Of a stretch of DNA of 64,000 bases, positions 10,895 through 22,010 are shown in pieces. The notes under the pieces were generated by a model, which was not told the DNA's origin, searched no databases, and saw only the letters and a program-made list of their open reading frames with translations. The stretch spans positions 40,862,711 through 40,926,710 of the forward strand of contig CM061245.1 in NCBI GenBank assembly GCA_030848705.1, in the 5' to 3' direction. A program made the position numbers and the translations under genes. Source of the stretch: Heracleum sosnowskyi. Taxonomy: Eukaryota > Streptophyta > Magnoliopsida > Apiales > Apiaceae. The number at the start of each line of letters is the position of its first letter. Position 1 is the stretch's first letter.

Positions 10895-11834
10895 ATGGCC
10901 TACACCATGTTGGATGCTTTGAACGACAACAACTATACCTGGATGATAAGAGTACGAGTGTGTAGAATGTGGGAATCTATCAATCCAAATACTGAAGAAC
11001 TGATCAGTCTTGACATGATTTTGATTGATGAAAAGGTTAATAAATCAATATATTTATAACTTATTAGTTTGTCAAATTGTATGATGTTATTAACTTTTCT
11101 AAGATATGTTGTATGAGAGGAAAATTTGATCCATGCTACGATCCCGAAGATTCTGGTCTGTCGGTTCAAAAATATTTTTAGAGGAAGGCTCCGTGTACAA
11201 CATCAAAAATCTGAAAATTATTTCAAGTACATGGAAATATAGATCACTATCACATTGGTCTAAATTGCTCATACGCATAACGTTGCCTAAGAGATTGGAA
11301 GAAGGCATCGTCAACATATTACTGCATGGATTTCAGTTCATATGTCCGGATATGATTGATTCACGTATTAATGACACCAACATACTCTCAGGTTTTTGAT
11401 GTAGTAATATATTAGAGTAATACTATTATATAAGTTATAATTCAAACTATCATATTGTAATATTATTTTTTTTATGTTGATTTAGATGTTGTAGGCTGCT
11501 TGACCTACTTGGGGGCATTGAAGTTGTCAAAGACGGTTGGAAAAAAAGAGATCTCAAAATTGTCACAAATTAGTAAGTTATGCATTATATTAATTTTAAT
11601 ATAACTGTTAATTATTTTTTATTGTTCTTGTAATTTTATATTACTTCTTTGGTTACCCCAATTTATTTGTTTTACTTTTTTAATTTGTTCTAATTTTTTT
11701 CTTAAACAACTCCATCAACAGTACCATATCTTTGTGGGAAAAGTTGGCCGAGATGTTGATACAAATTTATACAAGGAGGATGATGGACCATATATAATAA
11801 TTGTCACATCTACCCAGATTAAAAAATTTAAAAG
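10895..11834 (+). pseudogene. RPA1-like (replication protein A 70-kDa, OB-fold/DUF223) gene, broken
   Basis: Four exon-like blocks match the N-terminal OB-fold region of plant RPA1-like proteins, which bind single-stranded DNA. Block 1 (10895-11035) is intact: ATG, MAYTMLDALNDNNYTWMIRV, then WESINPNTEELISLDMIL, then a GT donor. Block 2 (11104-11392) starts in one frame (ENLIHATIPK) and continues in another (EEGSVYNIKNLK, later LHGFQFICPDMIDSRINDT), so a frameshift is present. Block 3 (11486-11572) gives DVVGCLTYLGG after a TTTAG acceptor, again with a frame change. Block 4 (11722-11834) splits across frames as SLWEKLAEM and NLYKEDDGPYIIIVTST. Introns have GT...AG borders. The product cannot be made. 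Confidence 0.8.
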
Positions 11835-12099
11835 TAATTATCTTTATTAATGTTTTTATAATATATAGTTTTAGAAATTGCACATATATAAATCTATCTT
11901 ATCTCGATTGAACGAATATCATTAGATATTATACAAATATCTGCTTCATTGATATTATTGATTTAATTCTTATATTAGTTTTTTTAACCATTTATTTACT
12001 CTTATATGCAGATACAATTAGTTTTTCTACCACAAGAAATAGTAAAAAAATCAAACTCTATAAACAAAAGGAATATGTAAAAAATTTATATCTTTACTA

Positions 12100-12620
12100 A
12101 TGAGAAAACTAAATATCACTAATGGAAGAAACTAAATATTCAATTATAATATTCTTGCCTTCAAAATATCTAAATTACCAAAACAGTGTATTACGTTACA
12201 TTATTTTGAACTTTCCTCTATTATTATCTAAATATTCTCATAATATTTTTTTAATAAAATTACTATCTTAACATACTGCTCTCCTAAACTTTATTTTTTA
12301 TGTAATATAATAGAAAATACAGGAACGTTTTGGTAAATAAGAAGTTAATAAATTAGATCGGTATTGCATAAAAAATTAAGTAATTAATACAAAAAACTAG
12401 AAAAAAAATTCAATTACCTTTTAAATATTTAATAATGCAGAAAACTAAATATACAATTTCAATATTCTTGCATTTAAAATCTCTACTAATAGAGGAAAGT
12501 AAATATAATATTCTTGCATTTAAAATCTCTACTAATGGAGAAAGTAAATATACAATAGATCTTTACTAATGGAGGAAACTAAATATTACAAATGGAGGAA
12601 ACTAAATATTCAATTATAAT
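12100..12620 (+). repeat. Internal repeat block of the Helitron (GGAGGAAACTAAATAT units)
   Basis: Imperfect units of about 55-60 bp containing TAATGGAGGAAACTAAATAT and ATAATATTCTTGCCTTCAAA, plus a longer partial duplication (12160-12330 against 12620-12800). The reverse complement of the same unit occurs at 15835-16090, inside the minus-strand Helitron to the right. This supports one family in opposite orientations. Confidence 0.7.
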
Positions 12621-13913
12621 ATTCTTGCCTTCAAATATCTAAATTAAAAAAAAATGTATTACTTTACATTATTTTGAACTTTCCTTTATTATTATCTAGA
12701 TATTCTCATAATATTTATTTTCAAATGAAATTATGATCTTAACATTCTGCTCTCCTAAACTTTCCTTTTTAATGTAATATAATAGAAAATACAAGAACAT
12801 ATTGGTAAATAAAAGTTAAGAAATTAGATCGGTTTTGTATAAGAAATTAAGTAATTACTTGGTAAATAATTAATTACCTTTAATACTTTCGTACAAGCAC
12901 CTAATTAATAGTATAAATATACACCTAAACTCTGTTAATTGTCTACTGCAATTTTTGTTGTCAACATTGTTCTTCTTTACTTTTTTGTTTGTTCATGTTA
13001 AAAAGTGTGTATATGAGTACATGAGTATGAGATTTTTTCCTTTATGTTATTTATCTTATTACGTTTGTTTGTATCCTAATGCAGACAAGTTATTTCTATT
13101 AGTGTTGATTGAGTTAAGACATGGATTAATAAGGAGGGGGATTCATCAGTTAATCAATTAAAATAATAGGCCGAGCAAGGTAATTTTCATGTACATTCAG
13201 TTGTGAATTGATTTATATGTTTATGTGTGTACATTATTAGTTTTGAATTTATAGTTAAAAGTTGATACACCTGTATACAAGGTAACTCGAAAGTGGAGAA
13301 TTCATCATGGCTTCAAAAACAAATTTTATCATTATTTTTTAACGTTTAGATAGTTATTGCTCTAATTTTTATGAGAAAAGATTATATCTTTTAGTAAAAT
13401 ATTTTCTTTAATTCATACACGAAAATTCAAAGATAAAAATTGTATATTAAGAAATTTATAGTGTATGTATTTCGAAAAAATCATGTTAAGATTTATTCGA
13501 CTGAAAAATTTATTTAGTATGTGCATTTTTAACAAAATTCAATAAGTCGGTGCATCTATAACAAAAGTCATACAAGAATAAGAAATATTGAGAATAGGTC
13601 AATATTTTATTTTTTTTAACGAAGAGGTTGTTGTTTTTGTTGTTATTTGTTTTGACAAAAAGAGATCATTATTAATAAAAAAATTCTTCCAACAACAAAA
13701 AAGATGTTTGTTCATATTTTTTGATTTTTTTTTACTGAGAATAAATTTGGAGGTAATGAATATTTTAATATAATTGTAGTTTTTGATTAAACGATCTAGA
13801 ACTTTATATATATATAATTCAAAACAAAACTTAATTTTATATTAGAAATATTATTTTATTTAAAAACGTATTTTGTAGAATATTTTTTGAGAAAAATTAA
13901 AGATATTATTATA

Positions 13914-13945
13914 AAGCCGCTGCGAAGCGCGGCTTAGTAAACTAG
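13914..13945 (+). other. Helitron 3' terminus: hairpin plus CTAG
   Basis: A seven-base-pair stem AAGCCGC / GCGGCTT with an eight-base loop, a spacer AGTAAA, then CTAG. The next base is T. This is the termination structure recognised when a Helitron rolling circle closes. Confidence 0.88.
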
Positions 13946-14239
13946 TCAATATATAAACATATAAACAAAAAGATGCAATTGAAACAAAACTCTTACAAAA
14001 AAAAGGAATTAACATAACGGGCAATTAGGAAAAACATAAAATAATTTAACAGCATGGTGGGAGACATGCAGATAGTTAGCTAGAAAAACACAGTACCTGC
14101 AGAGTTGCATGCATTGTAAATTTGTAAGGCTGTCAAGTTGAATAACTACACGCACAAAACTACAGTAGTCTTTGCGCGGGTTGTCCCATCTTTCAGTGAA
14201 AATCGTAGGGTAAAATATGTATGATACGAAATTTATAAC
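13946..14239. other. Spacer, nothing recognised
   Basis: AT-rich DNA between two Helitrons with no gene or repeat that I could identify. Confidence 0.4.
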
Positions 14240-14496
14240 GTTTTCTATGTATTCAAATTCTTCTTTTATATAAGTTCGAATACTTAATTTTTAATTCTAC
14301 TTCATTTATATGAATTCAAACTCTTCTCTACTATATATTCGAACTCCTATTCTACTTCTAATATGTTAAAGAATATTTTTTGATTTATTAGTATATATAA
14401 AATTCAAAAATTCTAGAAAATTAGAAAAATACAATAAGACAATCTTAGAGGTGCCACCTAACCTCCTGCGTATCCTCCTTTATATGTATATATTGA
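14240..14496 (-). mobile_element. Helitron 5' end fragment (minus strand)
   Basis: Read on the minus strand it begins TCAATATATACATATAAAGG at 14496, preceded by A, then CAGGAGGTTAGGTGGCACCT and the usual AGAAAATTAGAAAAAT segment in complement, then two TTCGAAC units. It fades out near 14240; no hairpin/CTAG end was found, so the 3' part is lost. Confidence 0.6.
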
Positions 14497-16461
14497 TTTC
14501 TCTAAATTTTTCTGAAAACTATTATTCTACAAAAAATGTTTTTAAACAAAATTATATTTATAACATGAAATTAAGGTTTCTTTGAAATTCCTCCATTTAG
14601 TGTTGTTCATTACCGAAATTTTGAATAAATATAGAAAAGGGTATTGTTTAATATATTTCATTATTTTAATATTATATCAAATATTAGTATATTTATCACT
14701 TTATTTTTTTTAAACTTTAAATTGCAACTTCTATTTTAAAATACATAATTAACATAAATATTAAATTTTAGCATATAATATGCTTCTCTTAAAGAATCGC
14801 TCTCTCTTTAAACATTTTTTCTCTCAATGACTCGATTTCTCGTTGTTACCAAATTGAATAGAAAACAAACTAATTACTTAATCAATTACATCATCTATTA
14901 ATCAATTTTTTATTTTTTAAAATACAGGTACTCGGGAAAATAAATAAAAAGAAAATAAAGCTTTTATATTTTATTTTATAAAAACTTGCATTTTCTATAG
15001 GTATTATCTTCTACATAATTAGAAGGTAAAATTTTTAAAAAAAATTATTTTTAATGTATATGTAAAACATGTAGATAAATTAAACGTGAGTTTTTTTACA
15101 AAAATATTATGAGAACATAATTTGTAATAATTGTTTTAGGAGAATGTAAAGATGATAATCTGATTTCAAGATTAATTTTAGAACTTTAAGAAAAAATATA
15201 TGAAAATATTAAAATGGTAATTTTAAGTTCAAAAGAAAGTTTAAGAAAATATCAACATGATAATTTAACTTGAAGATAAATTTTAGGACAATATTAAGAT
15301 AGTAATTTGACTTAAAGTTTAGGAGAATATAAGGTAATTAATATTTCTATTACTAAAGATTTAAAAGCCAATTTAGATATTTTCTACTCAAATCGTCTAG
15401 CATCTCTCAAATCGTCTTCTTTATTATTTTTCTCGATTAAAAGATATTAAATAAAAATTAGTTAATAAATTGGACTCGTGAAGTAAGTTTAGTAGAATAT
15501 TAATATAGTATACTTCATTTCCTCGAAGATAGTAAGAAGGAATTAGTAAATAAAATAGACTTGAAAGTTTAGGTAAATATTAACATAACATATTTAAGTT
15601 ACTTCCTTGAAAGATAGTATTAAAGAAAGTGATAATTATCAAAGTCATCACTCATTTGGTTCAAATGTATCAAATTAGTCACTCATTTCAAAAACAATAT
15701 CCCATTAATAAAAAAAATTAGTAAATAAATTGAATCAGTAGAGAGCGTTTAGGAGAATATTGACATACTATATTTAGTTTCCTTGGTTAGAAAAAAATAA
15801 GAAGAAAATTGAGAATTTATCTAATATTATAAAGGAAAGAATATTATAATTATATATTTACTTTCCTCCATTAGTAAAAAATTTAAAAGGCAATTAAGAT
15901 ATTTTCTAATAAAATAACATAGGAGACTATTAAAATTGTAAATTTAGTTTTTTCCATTTGTAAAGATTTTAAAGGCAAGAATATTAGAATTGTATATTTA
16001 GTTTCCTCCATTCATAAAGATTTTGAAGGCAAAAATATTATAATTGTATATTTAGTTTCCTCCATTAGTAAAGATTTGAAAGTCAATTGAGATATTTTCG
16101 AATTTTTAACATTAATTATTCAAAAATTTGAGAAAATTAGAAAAATAGATCGGAGCGACACTACACGATATATGACCTATTGCAAGCCCAAAGTGCATTT
16201 GTGTTGCATAAAATGTTGCAAACTTTCTAGTCTGTTGTAATATTTTTGGAAAGTGTTGTATAAAACAGAAAAGTGTTACCAGCGGAAAAACCAGTTTGAC
16301 TTGTGCAATATTTTAGAAAAAGTGTTACAATAAACATTACACTTTTGGTCAAAGATGAAAATTTGTAGTCGGGAATTGACCTCTGATTTCTCTCCCCCTC
16401 CACCTCCCTTGATGGGAGCTCAATTAGAGTAAAGATTGAATTAAAGTTACAACTAGAGGTA

Positions 16462-16467
<6 letters not shown>

Positions 16468-16519
<52 letters not shown>
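16468..16519. repeat. (TA)n microsatellite in the CACTA element
   Basis: An uninterrupted TA/AT run of about 52 bp near the left end of the CACTA transposon. Confidence 0.9.
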
Positions 16520-16523
<4 letters not shown>

Positions 16524-17452
16524 GTGAATATTTTTGATTGTATGTTTTCATAATTTTTGTAGGTATTAAATGTTAAATTAGTTCGATTTTTGATAAATTT
16601 ATGGGAAACTTGTGTTTATGTTTTCATAATTTTATGCTAAATGAGTGGAATTATGTGTATTTGCTCATATTTGGTACTTTTTAAGTCAAAAGACAGTGAC
16701 AAAGTACTCAGTTCTTGTCTCTGTAATTTTATTTTTGTGTTAGTGAAATTGTTTGTTAATTTTGTGTAACTTTTATTTTTAGTGTGCTTTTGTCTGTAAT
16801 AGGATGTTGTAATATGGTGATTTTATAGATATGACAAGAGCATGTTATTGTATGTAATATTTTGCTCTGTGTTGTTGTCTTTAAGGATGGATGTGCTGTG
16901 TTAACAATGTTTATGCAGTAGGAAATGTCAGCATTTTCCCTTGGGCCTTTTTGATCAGGTCTCTTCTTTTCTTTCCAGGATAATATGGTTTTTGAGTCTT
17001 TAAATTCTTTAACCAGTTTGTCATGTAATATTCTATAATGTTCCAGATGTTTTTGGGACACAAGATAAATGTGCTACTTGTGGAAAACAACTTATCCACC
17101 TGAGAAGGTATTCAACTTCTTTATAGTTTACTGCAGGCTATTTAATCAAACACAACATTTAGGTAGATTTTGAGGTCTTCACTTCATTTTTATATAATGG
17201 ATAATAGTTGGGGGTTGATTCATAGAAGTTGTTAATTTAAACCAACGAATGTTAATTTTGATGTTTTTTATTTAAACAGGACATATCATTACATTTGAGT
17301 AACCACATTGCATACATGAAGATAAACCTGAATACAATTTACTAGCAATCCTAAGTTGTTTATTCATTCTCTTACTAGCTCTTGTGTTCAATAAATCTTC
17401 CTATTATAATTTTAAAGACATCAACAGTACTTATACTTTTAAATCAGAAAAA
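16520..17452. other. Interior of the CACTA element left of the captured genes
   Basis: No recognised coding region. A 101-codon open frame on the minus strand (17061-16756) and an overlapping one (17099-16911) carry no known motif. The last ~170 bp before 17453 lack subterminal repeats and may be captured 5' UTR or promoter of the oxidoreductase gene. Confidence 0.3.
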
Positions 17453-18081
17453 ATGAAGGCCTGGGTTTATGGTGAATATGGTGCCTCGGGAAATGTCCTG
17501 ACATACGAGGCAAAATACAGTGTTCATGAGATTAATGATCATCAAGTTCTCATTAAGGTTCAGGTTGCTGCTCTTAACCCCGTTGATTATAAACGTATGC
17601 TCAGGTTTTTTAAAGGCAACGACTCTGCTTTGCATGTTTTTGATTTTCTTTTTTCCCAAGTAATAATCGTACTTCTTTAGTTCACTGTTTTCAGATGTAC
17701 TAATGTTTTGTTTTGACTTTGATATTGCAGCATGTTCCAACATATGATGTAGCTGGGGTGGTAGTTAAGGTAGGAAGTCAAGTTAAGAAGTTGAAGGAAG
17801 GAGATGAAGTCTACGATAATGTTAAAGAAACACCTCTTCAGAATTGTAAGAGATCGGGAACACTGGCTGAGTTCACTGTTGTCGAGGAGCATCTTGTTGC
17901 TATCAAGCCCAAGAATTTGAGCTTTGCTGAAGCAGCTAGTCTTCCCCTTGCACTTTCGACTACTTACCAAGGTTTTGAGCTCGCTGAATTTACACCTTGT
18001 AAATCTATCCTAATCTTAGGAGGTGCTGGTGGTGTTGGAACCCTAGCAATTCAGTTATGTCTTAAGAATACTTTTAAGTGA
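17453..18081 (+). pseudogene. Captured fragment of an enone/quinone oxidoreductase (MDR family)
   Basis: Two exons of a plant medium-chain reductase of the 2-methylene-furan-3-one reductase / chloroplast-envelope quinone oxidoreductase-like type, NADPH-dependent enzymes that reduce activated double bonds. Exon 1 (17453-17635) begins MKAWVYGEYGASGNVL and includes VAALNPVDYKRML. After a GT...AG intron, exon 2 (17731-18081) gives TYDVAGVVVKVGSQVKKLK, GDEVYDN, AEAASLPLALSTTYQG and the nucleotide-binding loop LGGAGGVGTLAIQL. It stops right after that loop, so most of the cofactor-binding half and the C-terminus (about half the usual ~320 residues) are missing. Splice sites and frame are intact up to the break, implying a fairly young capture. 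A truncated protein or a chimeric transcript is conceivable; activity is not. Confidence 0.85.
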
Positions 18082-18088
18082 TTTTTGG

Positions 18089-18208
18089 CCAACACATTAT
18101 ATTCATCAATGTGAATCAGCACTCTCTGTAAACAATACATTGTCTGGACCCTTGATAAGAAGATTTGATATAGTTCTAGTCCTACTGGACACGAAGAATC
18201 CAGAATGA
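18089..18208 (+). pseudogene. Captured exon of an MCM helicase, MCM9-like
   Basis: A different reading frame, starting eight bases after the oxidoreductase stop, gives ALSVNNTLSGPLIRRFDIVL followed by VLLDTKNPE and then TGA. The sequence around LSGPL..RFD is the arginine-finger region of MCM AAA+ helicases. The DIVLVLLDTKNPEW version is that of MCM9 proteins, which act with MCM8 in homologous recombination. Only one exon or so is present, and the stop lies where the family has tryptophan. The abrupt junction with the oxidoreductase fragment marks an independent capture. Confidence 0.72.
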
Positions 18209-18502
18209 TTCAGTTGTGAATAATTTGTGTTAATTTGTATTGCCTTTGTTGGTTCTTTTTTTTAAGCTATCTACAAACCAATTTTGCTTTTAGAACAGAG
18301 CATGCAATATTTGCTTCTAAGAAAAATTTAGATATGCACTTTGTAAGAGTTTTGTAACCAAACATATTACCTCTAGAAGAAATTTAGCTATCTAACTATG
18401 TATCAGATATGCACTTTGTAAGAGTTTCTATCAGATTTATTTTAGCATCTTGTTCTGTTTTATGCATATCTTTGTTTTACCTTTCAAACTCTACAATATC
18501 AG
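18209..18502 (+). other. Intron-like sequence between captured fragments
   Basis: T-rich, non-coding sequence. The 19-bp word GATATGCACTTTGTAAGAG occurs twice (18331-18349 and 18407-18425). It ends with a polypyrimidine stretch and ATCAG, a good splice acceptor for the JmjC exon. Probably introns carried along with the captured exons. Confidence 0.4.
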
Positions 18503-18570
18503 GTTGGTGCAGAATGCTGGTGAATTTGTTGTTACTTTTCCAGGGGCTTATCACTCAGGATTTAGTCATG
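18503..18570 (+). pseudogene. Captured exon of a JmjC histone demethylase (REF6/ELF6-like)
   Basis: The 68-bp exon lies between an ATCAG acceptor and a GTATGC donor and encodes LVQNAGEFVVTFPGAYHSGF followed by SH. This matches the C-terminal part of the JmjC domain of plant KDM4/JHDM3-type demethylases, where the motif F-P-R-A-Y-H carries the third metal-binding histidine. Here arginine is replaced by glycine (FPGAYH). Only this exon is present, so no demethylase can be made. A partial repeat (TGGTGAATTTGTTGTTACTT and six further bases) recurs at 18635-18660. Confidence 0.75.
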
Positions 18571-18634
18571 GTATGCCTTCAATTCACTTGGATTTACCTT
18601 TATATGATATAAACATCTATTGACAAACTTATGA

Positions 18635-18660
18635 TGGTGAATTTGTTGTTACTTTTCCAG
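18635..18660 (+). repeat. 26-bp direct repeat of part of the JmjC exon
   Basis: The string from TGGTGAATT to TTTTCCAG at 18518-18543 is repeated exactly here, 117 bp downstream, outside an exon context. It could be a trace of slippage or template switching during capture. Confidence 0.8.
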
Positions 18661-19690
18661 TTTCTCTATGATCTTACACTATCTTTATCGTCAAGGTAGG
18701 GGAATGATATTCGTGGATCTTTTTTTTTGGTATGCTTTCTGCTGTATACCATTTTTTCAAATTAGTCTACTTCAAACTTAAAATTTGGAGATATAAATAC
18801 TAGAAAAATGAAGTCATCTCTTATGAAACATTATAAATTTTATATTGTGGACATGCATGTCAGTCAATTTGAGTTTAGGTTAGCACGGGAGGCATGGTAT
18901 TTTAGGCTATTATCCAGTGCATACATTTTAAATAACAACTGGACTTAGTGGTAGGTATGCAATTTTTTTCTTGCAAAATAGTGTACTTTGGAAAATAATG
19001 TTGATATTAAATAGTGTAGTTGTCAACCTTACTTGTTATTAATTTAAACATTTTCAGGTGGTCGAGATTATAAATGGGGATTACGTTGTTGCTGATGATT
19101 CTCTACCATTTCCTAGCCCCTAGGTAGAGAAGAGTGGTGTCTATTGGATTTTATGCGATTAAGCCACAAACTTCTCTTTTTATTGTTTTCTTCCATATTT
19201 TTCTTCTTGCGCTGCATCACACATGTTTTCTAATGAATTAAAGGTCACTCCTCTCTGGAAGGCTCTCTGGCAGGCTCTGGGTCACTAACGTTGGTATTGT
19301 ATTTATAGGTATTAGAAAGTTTAAAGGAGCTGTAGATCCAAGCAGCTCAGCTTTTAAAGAGTTCCTATCTTTGGTGGATGTTCATTATTAACCTGATCAA
19401 ACTCAAAACCAAATTGAAGGTGATTTTGAGGCTGACAATCATGGGGATGTCGAACATGATGATTGATGATCAATATTTTTATTTTCTATGTGCGTACTTT
19501 TGGTAGTAGGTTCGTATTTTGACATGAAAGACCAAGTTTAATATAGAATTATGGTGTACGTCGACATTTGTTTGGACTTTAGACTTAAGTATTAGATGTA
19601 AGATGATATCATGGTATAAGCCGACTTTGCTTGGGCTTTATTGTCATGTGTTATGTTGGATTTACCATTTGAGAAATTTTGAATGTCAAT
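18661..19690 (+). other. CACTA interior with unassigned exon-like pieces
   Basis: After a TTTCAG at 19052-19057 a short frame reads VVEIINGDYVVADDSLPFPS and stops. At 19307-19466 another frame reads FKGAVDPSSSAFKEFLSLVD, a stop, then PDQTQNQIEGDFEADNHGD and ends. The acidic tail could be the end of a CACTA protein or of a further captured gene; I cannot tell. Nothing else was recognised. Confidence 0.25.
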
Positions 19691-20252
19691 TTTGGTTTGA
19701 TATGCCTTTGTGCATGGTACATTAAAATTTCAAACAATGCATTACAATCTTGACTAAAAAAAGTGTTGCAAACATGTGTTGCCAATAAGATGTAAAATAT
19801 TACAATATGGATAAAAATATTGCAGATAAATGTTGCTAAAAAACCCAAAAACATTGCAACAGCCATCAAAATGTTGCATCATAATGTTGCAAAGAAATCA
19901 ATTTTGTAACATTTTAAGCCAATAAATGTTGCAAAAATGTGTTCCATAATTCTATTGTAACACGTTAAATGTGTTACTAAAATAGACAAAGTGTTGCAAT
20001 AAAAGGCTATTGTAATACTTGAATAATGTTGCAATAAGTACATCAAAGCGTTACTATATGGGCTCATAGGCAACAGCCGCAAATGCAACACCGGGTTTTG
20101 GCTAAAACGTTACATAAAACTCTATTGTAACACATATGGGGTCTAATGATACACTTTTTAAGGCTTGCAATAGGTCAAATATGGTCTACGATTTGAGAGG
20201 CGCCACCTCACCGCCCTCGCCTTCTCCTTTATATAAATATATTAATTGTTGA

Positions 20253-21511
20253 CGAATTCCGAACATTGGACTTTTGAAATAATAATATATCTAAATATAA
20301 AATATTACTTAACATTATATTCAATGGTTCTCATCTATTTATTTTAAGATCCAACGATTCTCAGTTTTTTGTAGTACTATCGTCCTTTAACGACCAAAAC
20401 TCAACTTTTTTTAAATATATTTACAGATAAAAATATTAATTTTTATATTTGATACATTGTTGATAAAGTTCGAATATCTCACGATTCTCATCTTTTTATT
20501 ATGAAGTTTAATGATTCTTAATTTTGTTTTATGGTATTGTAATGTAAGGACCAAAATTATGGATAAAATATATAAGAATATATTTTTGGATAAACACGTA
20601 TATTTTATGTATATTTATTCAAATTTATATGATTCAAAATTTAAATTTTTTGTTAATTTTTTAAATAAGTATTATTAGTATATTATTGAGTTGATTTGAA
20701 ACTTAAACTTTTGTTAGTATATTATAAGTATGAGAATAAAGATCCCAACTCCTGAGGTAGTAACTGATATTATATTAACTATCTAATTACTCATTTTCCT
20801 AATTTATAAACAAATGAAAATATATGGTAAGTAAAAATTTAACAATTAATGATTAGATTTATTTGTTTAGATTAACGTCATGATCCTTATTCTCTATAAG
20901 TATATTGAGATTAACGTCATGATCTTTATTTTCTATAAGTATTTTATTCAAAATTATCGTTAATAAATATGAAACTGTCAATTTTTAAGAATATCTTGAT
21001 ATTATCCTTTTAAAATTTGTTATATGTAAAATAATGTAATACAATTTGGATGATTAAAATGTTATGTCCGTCAAGAACAAGTAAATTATGTATCGGACTT
21101 TTCCTACCATCTTATAACATAGGGTCCACGTGTATTATTGTTATCCATGGTATACATGAGCATTATATTAATAATTTTTTGATACTGTTATTATATGAAT
21201 CGATATCTCGATCTTTAATTTAATAATTATATTCTAACTGAAACTACCCATAAATTGAAGAAAAAAGAGAGTTACAAATATTTACATAGAAATTTATATT
21301 CAGTGTAGAAAACCCAATTTTATTTGCTTTAAATTATCAAAATATAATGATTTGTATTTAAATATAATTCTACTATTAATCAAATACACTTTTTAATATT
21401 AGATTTAATGTTTCTCCCCTATTTATTTAAGATCAAACGATCCTTATTAATTTGGTGGTCGTAAAGAGACCGGACTTCCAAAGGTTTGGATAAGATTCCA
21501 CTTATTATATA
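20253..21511. other. AT-rich intergenic sequence
   Basis: No gene. A word like ATTCTCATCTATTTATT followed by AAGATCCAACGATTCTCA appears in diverged form near 20322, 20475 and 21412, suggesting an old repeat. Nothing else was identified. Confidence 0.35.
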
Positions 21512-21540
21512 CTAGCTTATAACCCGTGCAGTGCACGACT
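21512..21540 (-). mobile_element. Helitron 3' end of a second family (minus strand)
   Basis: On the minus strand: a near-perfect palindrome CGTGCACTGCACG (21537-21525), spacer, then CTAG (21515-21512) followed by T. This hairpin-plus-CTAG arrangement is a Helitron end, but the hairpin differs from the GCCGCG type on the left, so it is another family. The element would extend rightwards; its 5' TC end was not found. Confidence 0.6.
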
Positions 21541-22010
21541 CTTTTTTTAATATTTATAATTATATTATTTGTATTTTTTTTATAATTTTTTATGTTATTA
21601 GTTTTTAGACTTTATTTATTACGTTTTATACACTCAATACATTATTTATGTTGTATCTTGAGTTCTAAAAATCAGATTTAAATGATTTTACAGTCCACAC
21701 AAAACTCACAAAATAATCTTTAATTTAGTGATAGTTTAACAATTTTCCCCCAATTAAAACTACCCTGAAACTGACAAAAGAATAAAATGATGAATTTTTA
21801 TATTAGTTTTATTCAACTTAGGAATACAATTAAAATAAAGAAGACCAATTCAACTTAGAATTAACGTATAGACCAACAATCAAATAAACCTATTCAACTT
21901 AGAATTTGAAGTTACGAATTTTTACATTGATAATTCTAGTCAACTTAGAAAAACTAATCATATTTGATTTATATTATTAAAATAAATATTTTTAATATTT
22001 TTAATATTAG

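Larger units (their letters stand above)
9505..13945 (+). mobile_element. Non-autonomous Helitron carrying an RPA1-like pseudogene (4,441 bp)
   Basis: It starts TCAATATACTTATATAAAGG, continues with GGAGGCGGTGAGGTGGCGCC (the 5' module shared with the minus-strand copies), and ends with a hairpin (AAGCCGC 13914-13920, GCGGCTT 13929-13935), a six-base spacer and CTAG at 13942-13945. The flanks are A at 9504 and T at 13946, the A/T insertion rule of rolling-circle Helitrons. Contents in order: ~60-bp tandem repeats (9665-10745), a dead RPA1-like gene (10895-11834), a second repeat block (12100-12620) and AT-rich filler. RPA-like genes are typical cargo of plant Helitrons. No Rep/helicase frame was found, so movement would need an autonomous relative. 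Confidence 0.82.
16159..20187 (+). mobile_element. CACTA (En/Spm) transposon with captured host-gene fragments
   Basis: The left end is CACTACACGATATATGACCT followed by ATTGCAAGCCC. The right end has the inverted counterpart GGGCTTGCAATAGGTCAAAT-like sequence at 20160-20180, finishing ATGGTCTA. CGA flanks both sides (16156-16158, 20188-20190), a 3-bp target duplication as expected for CACTA. The subterminal regions (16190-16340, 19690-20160) are packed with TGTTGCAA, GTTACA and GCAATA words, typical CACTA subterminal repeats. The last few bases of the right end are degenerate. The middle carries three host-gene fragments (17453-18570). I found no convincing transposase, so it is non-autonomous, a gene-carrying element comparable to Pack-type transposons. 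Confidence 0.8.
14497..20252 (-). mobile_element. Helitron remnant (minus strand) split by a CACTA transposon
   Basis: The right end at 20196-20240 holds the 5' module in complement (GAGGCGCCACCTCACCGCCC, then TCCTTTATATAAATATA). The module continues on the far side of the CACTA insertion at 16158 leftwards (GAAAATTAGAAAAATAGATC). Removing 16159-20187 restores the same order seen at 9540-9590 in the plus-strand element. The body 14500-16158 contains the reverse complement of the GGAGGAAACTAAATAT repeats. The left boundary and a CTAG end are not visible. Confidence 0.6.

Noticed and set aside
16756..17099. Minus-strand frames in the CACTA element as a transposase remnant
   Set aside because: No motif of the CACTA transposase family could be read; they remain unassigned.
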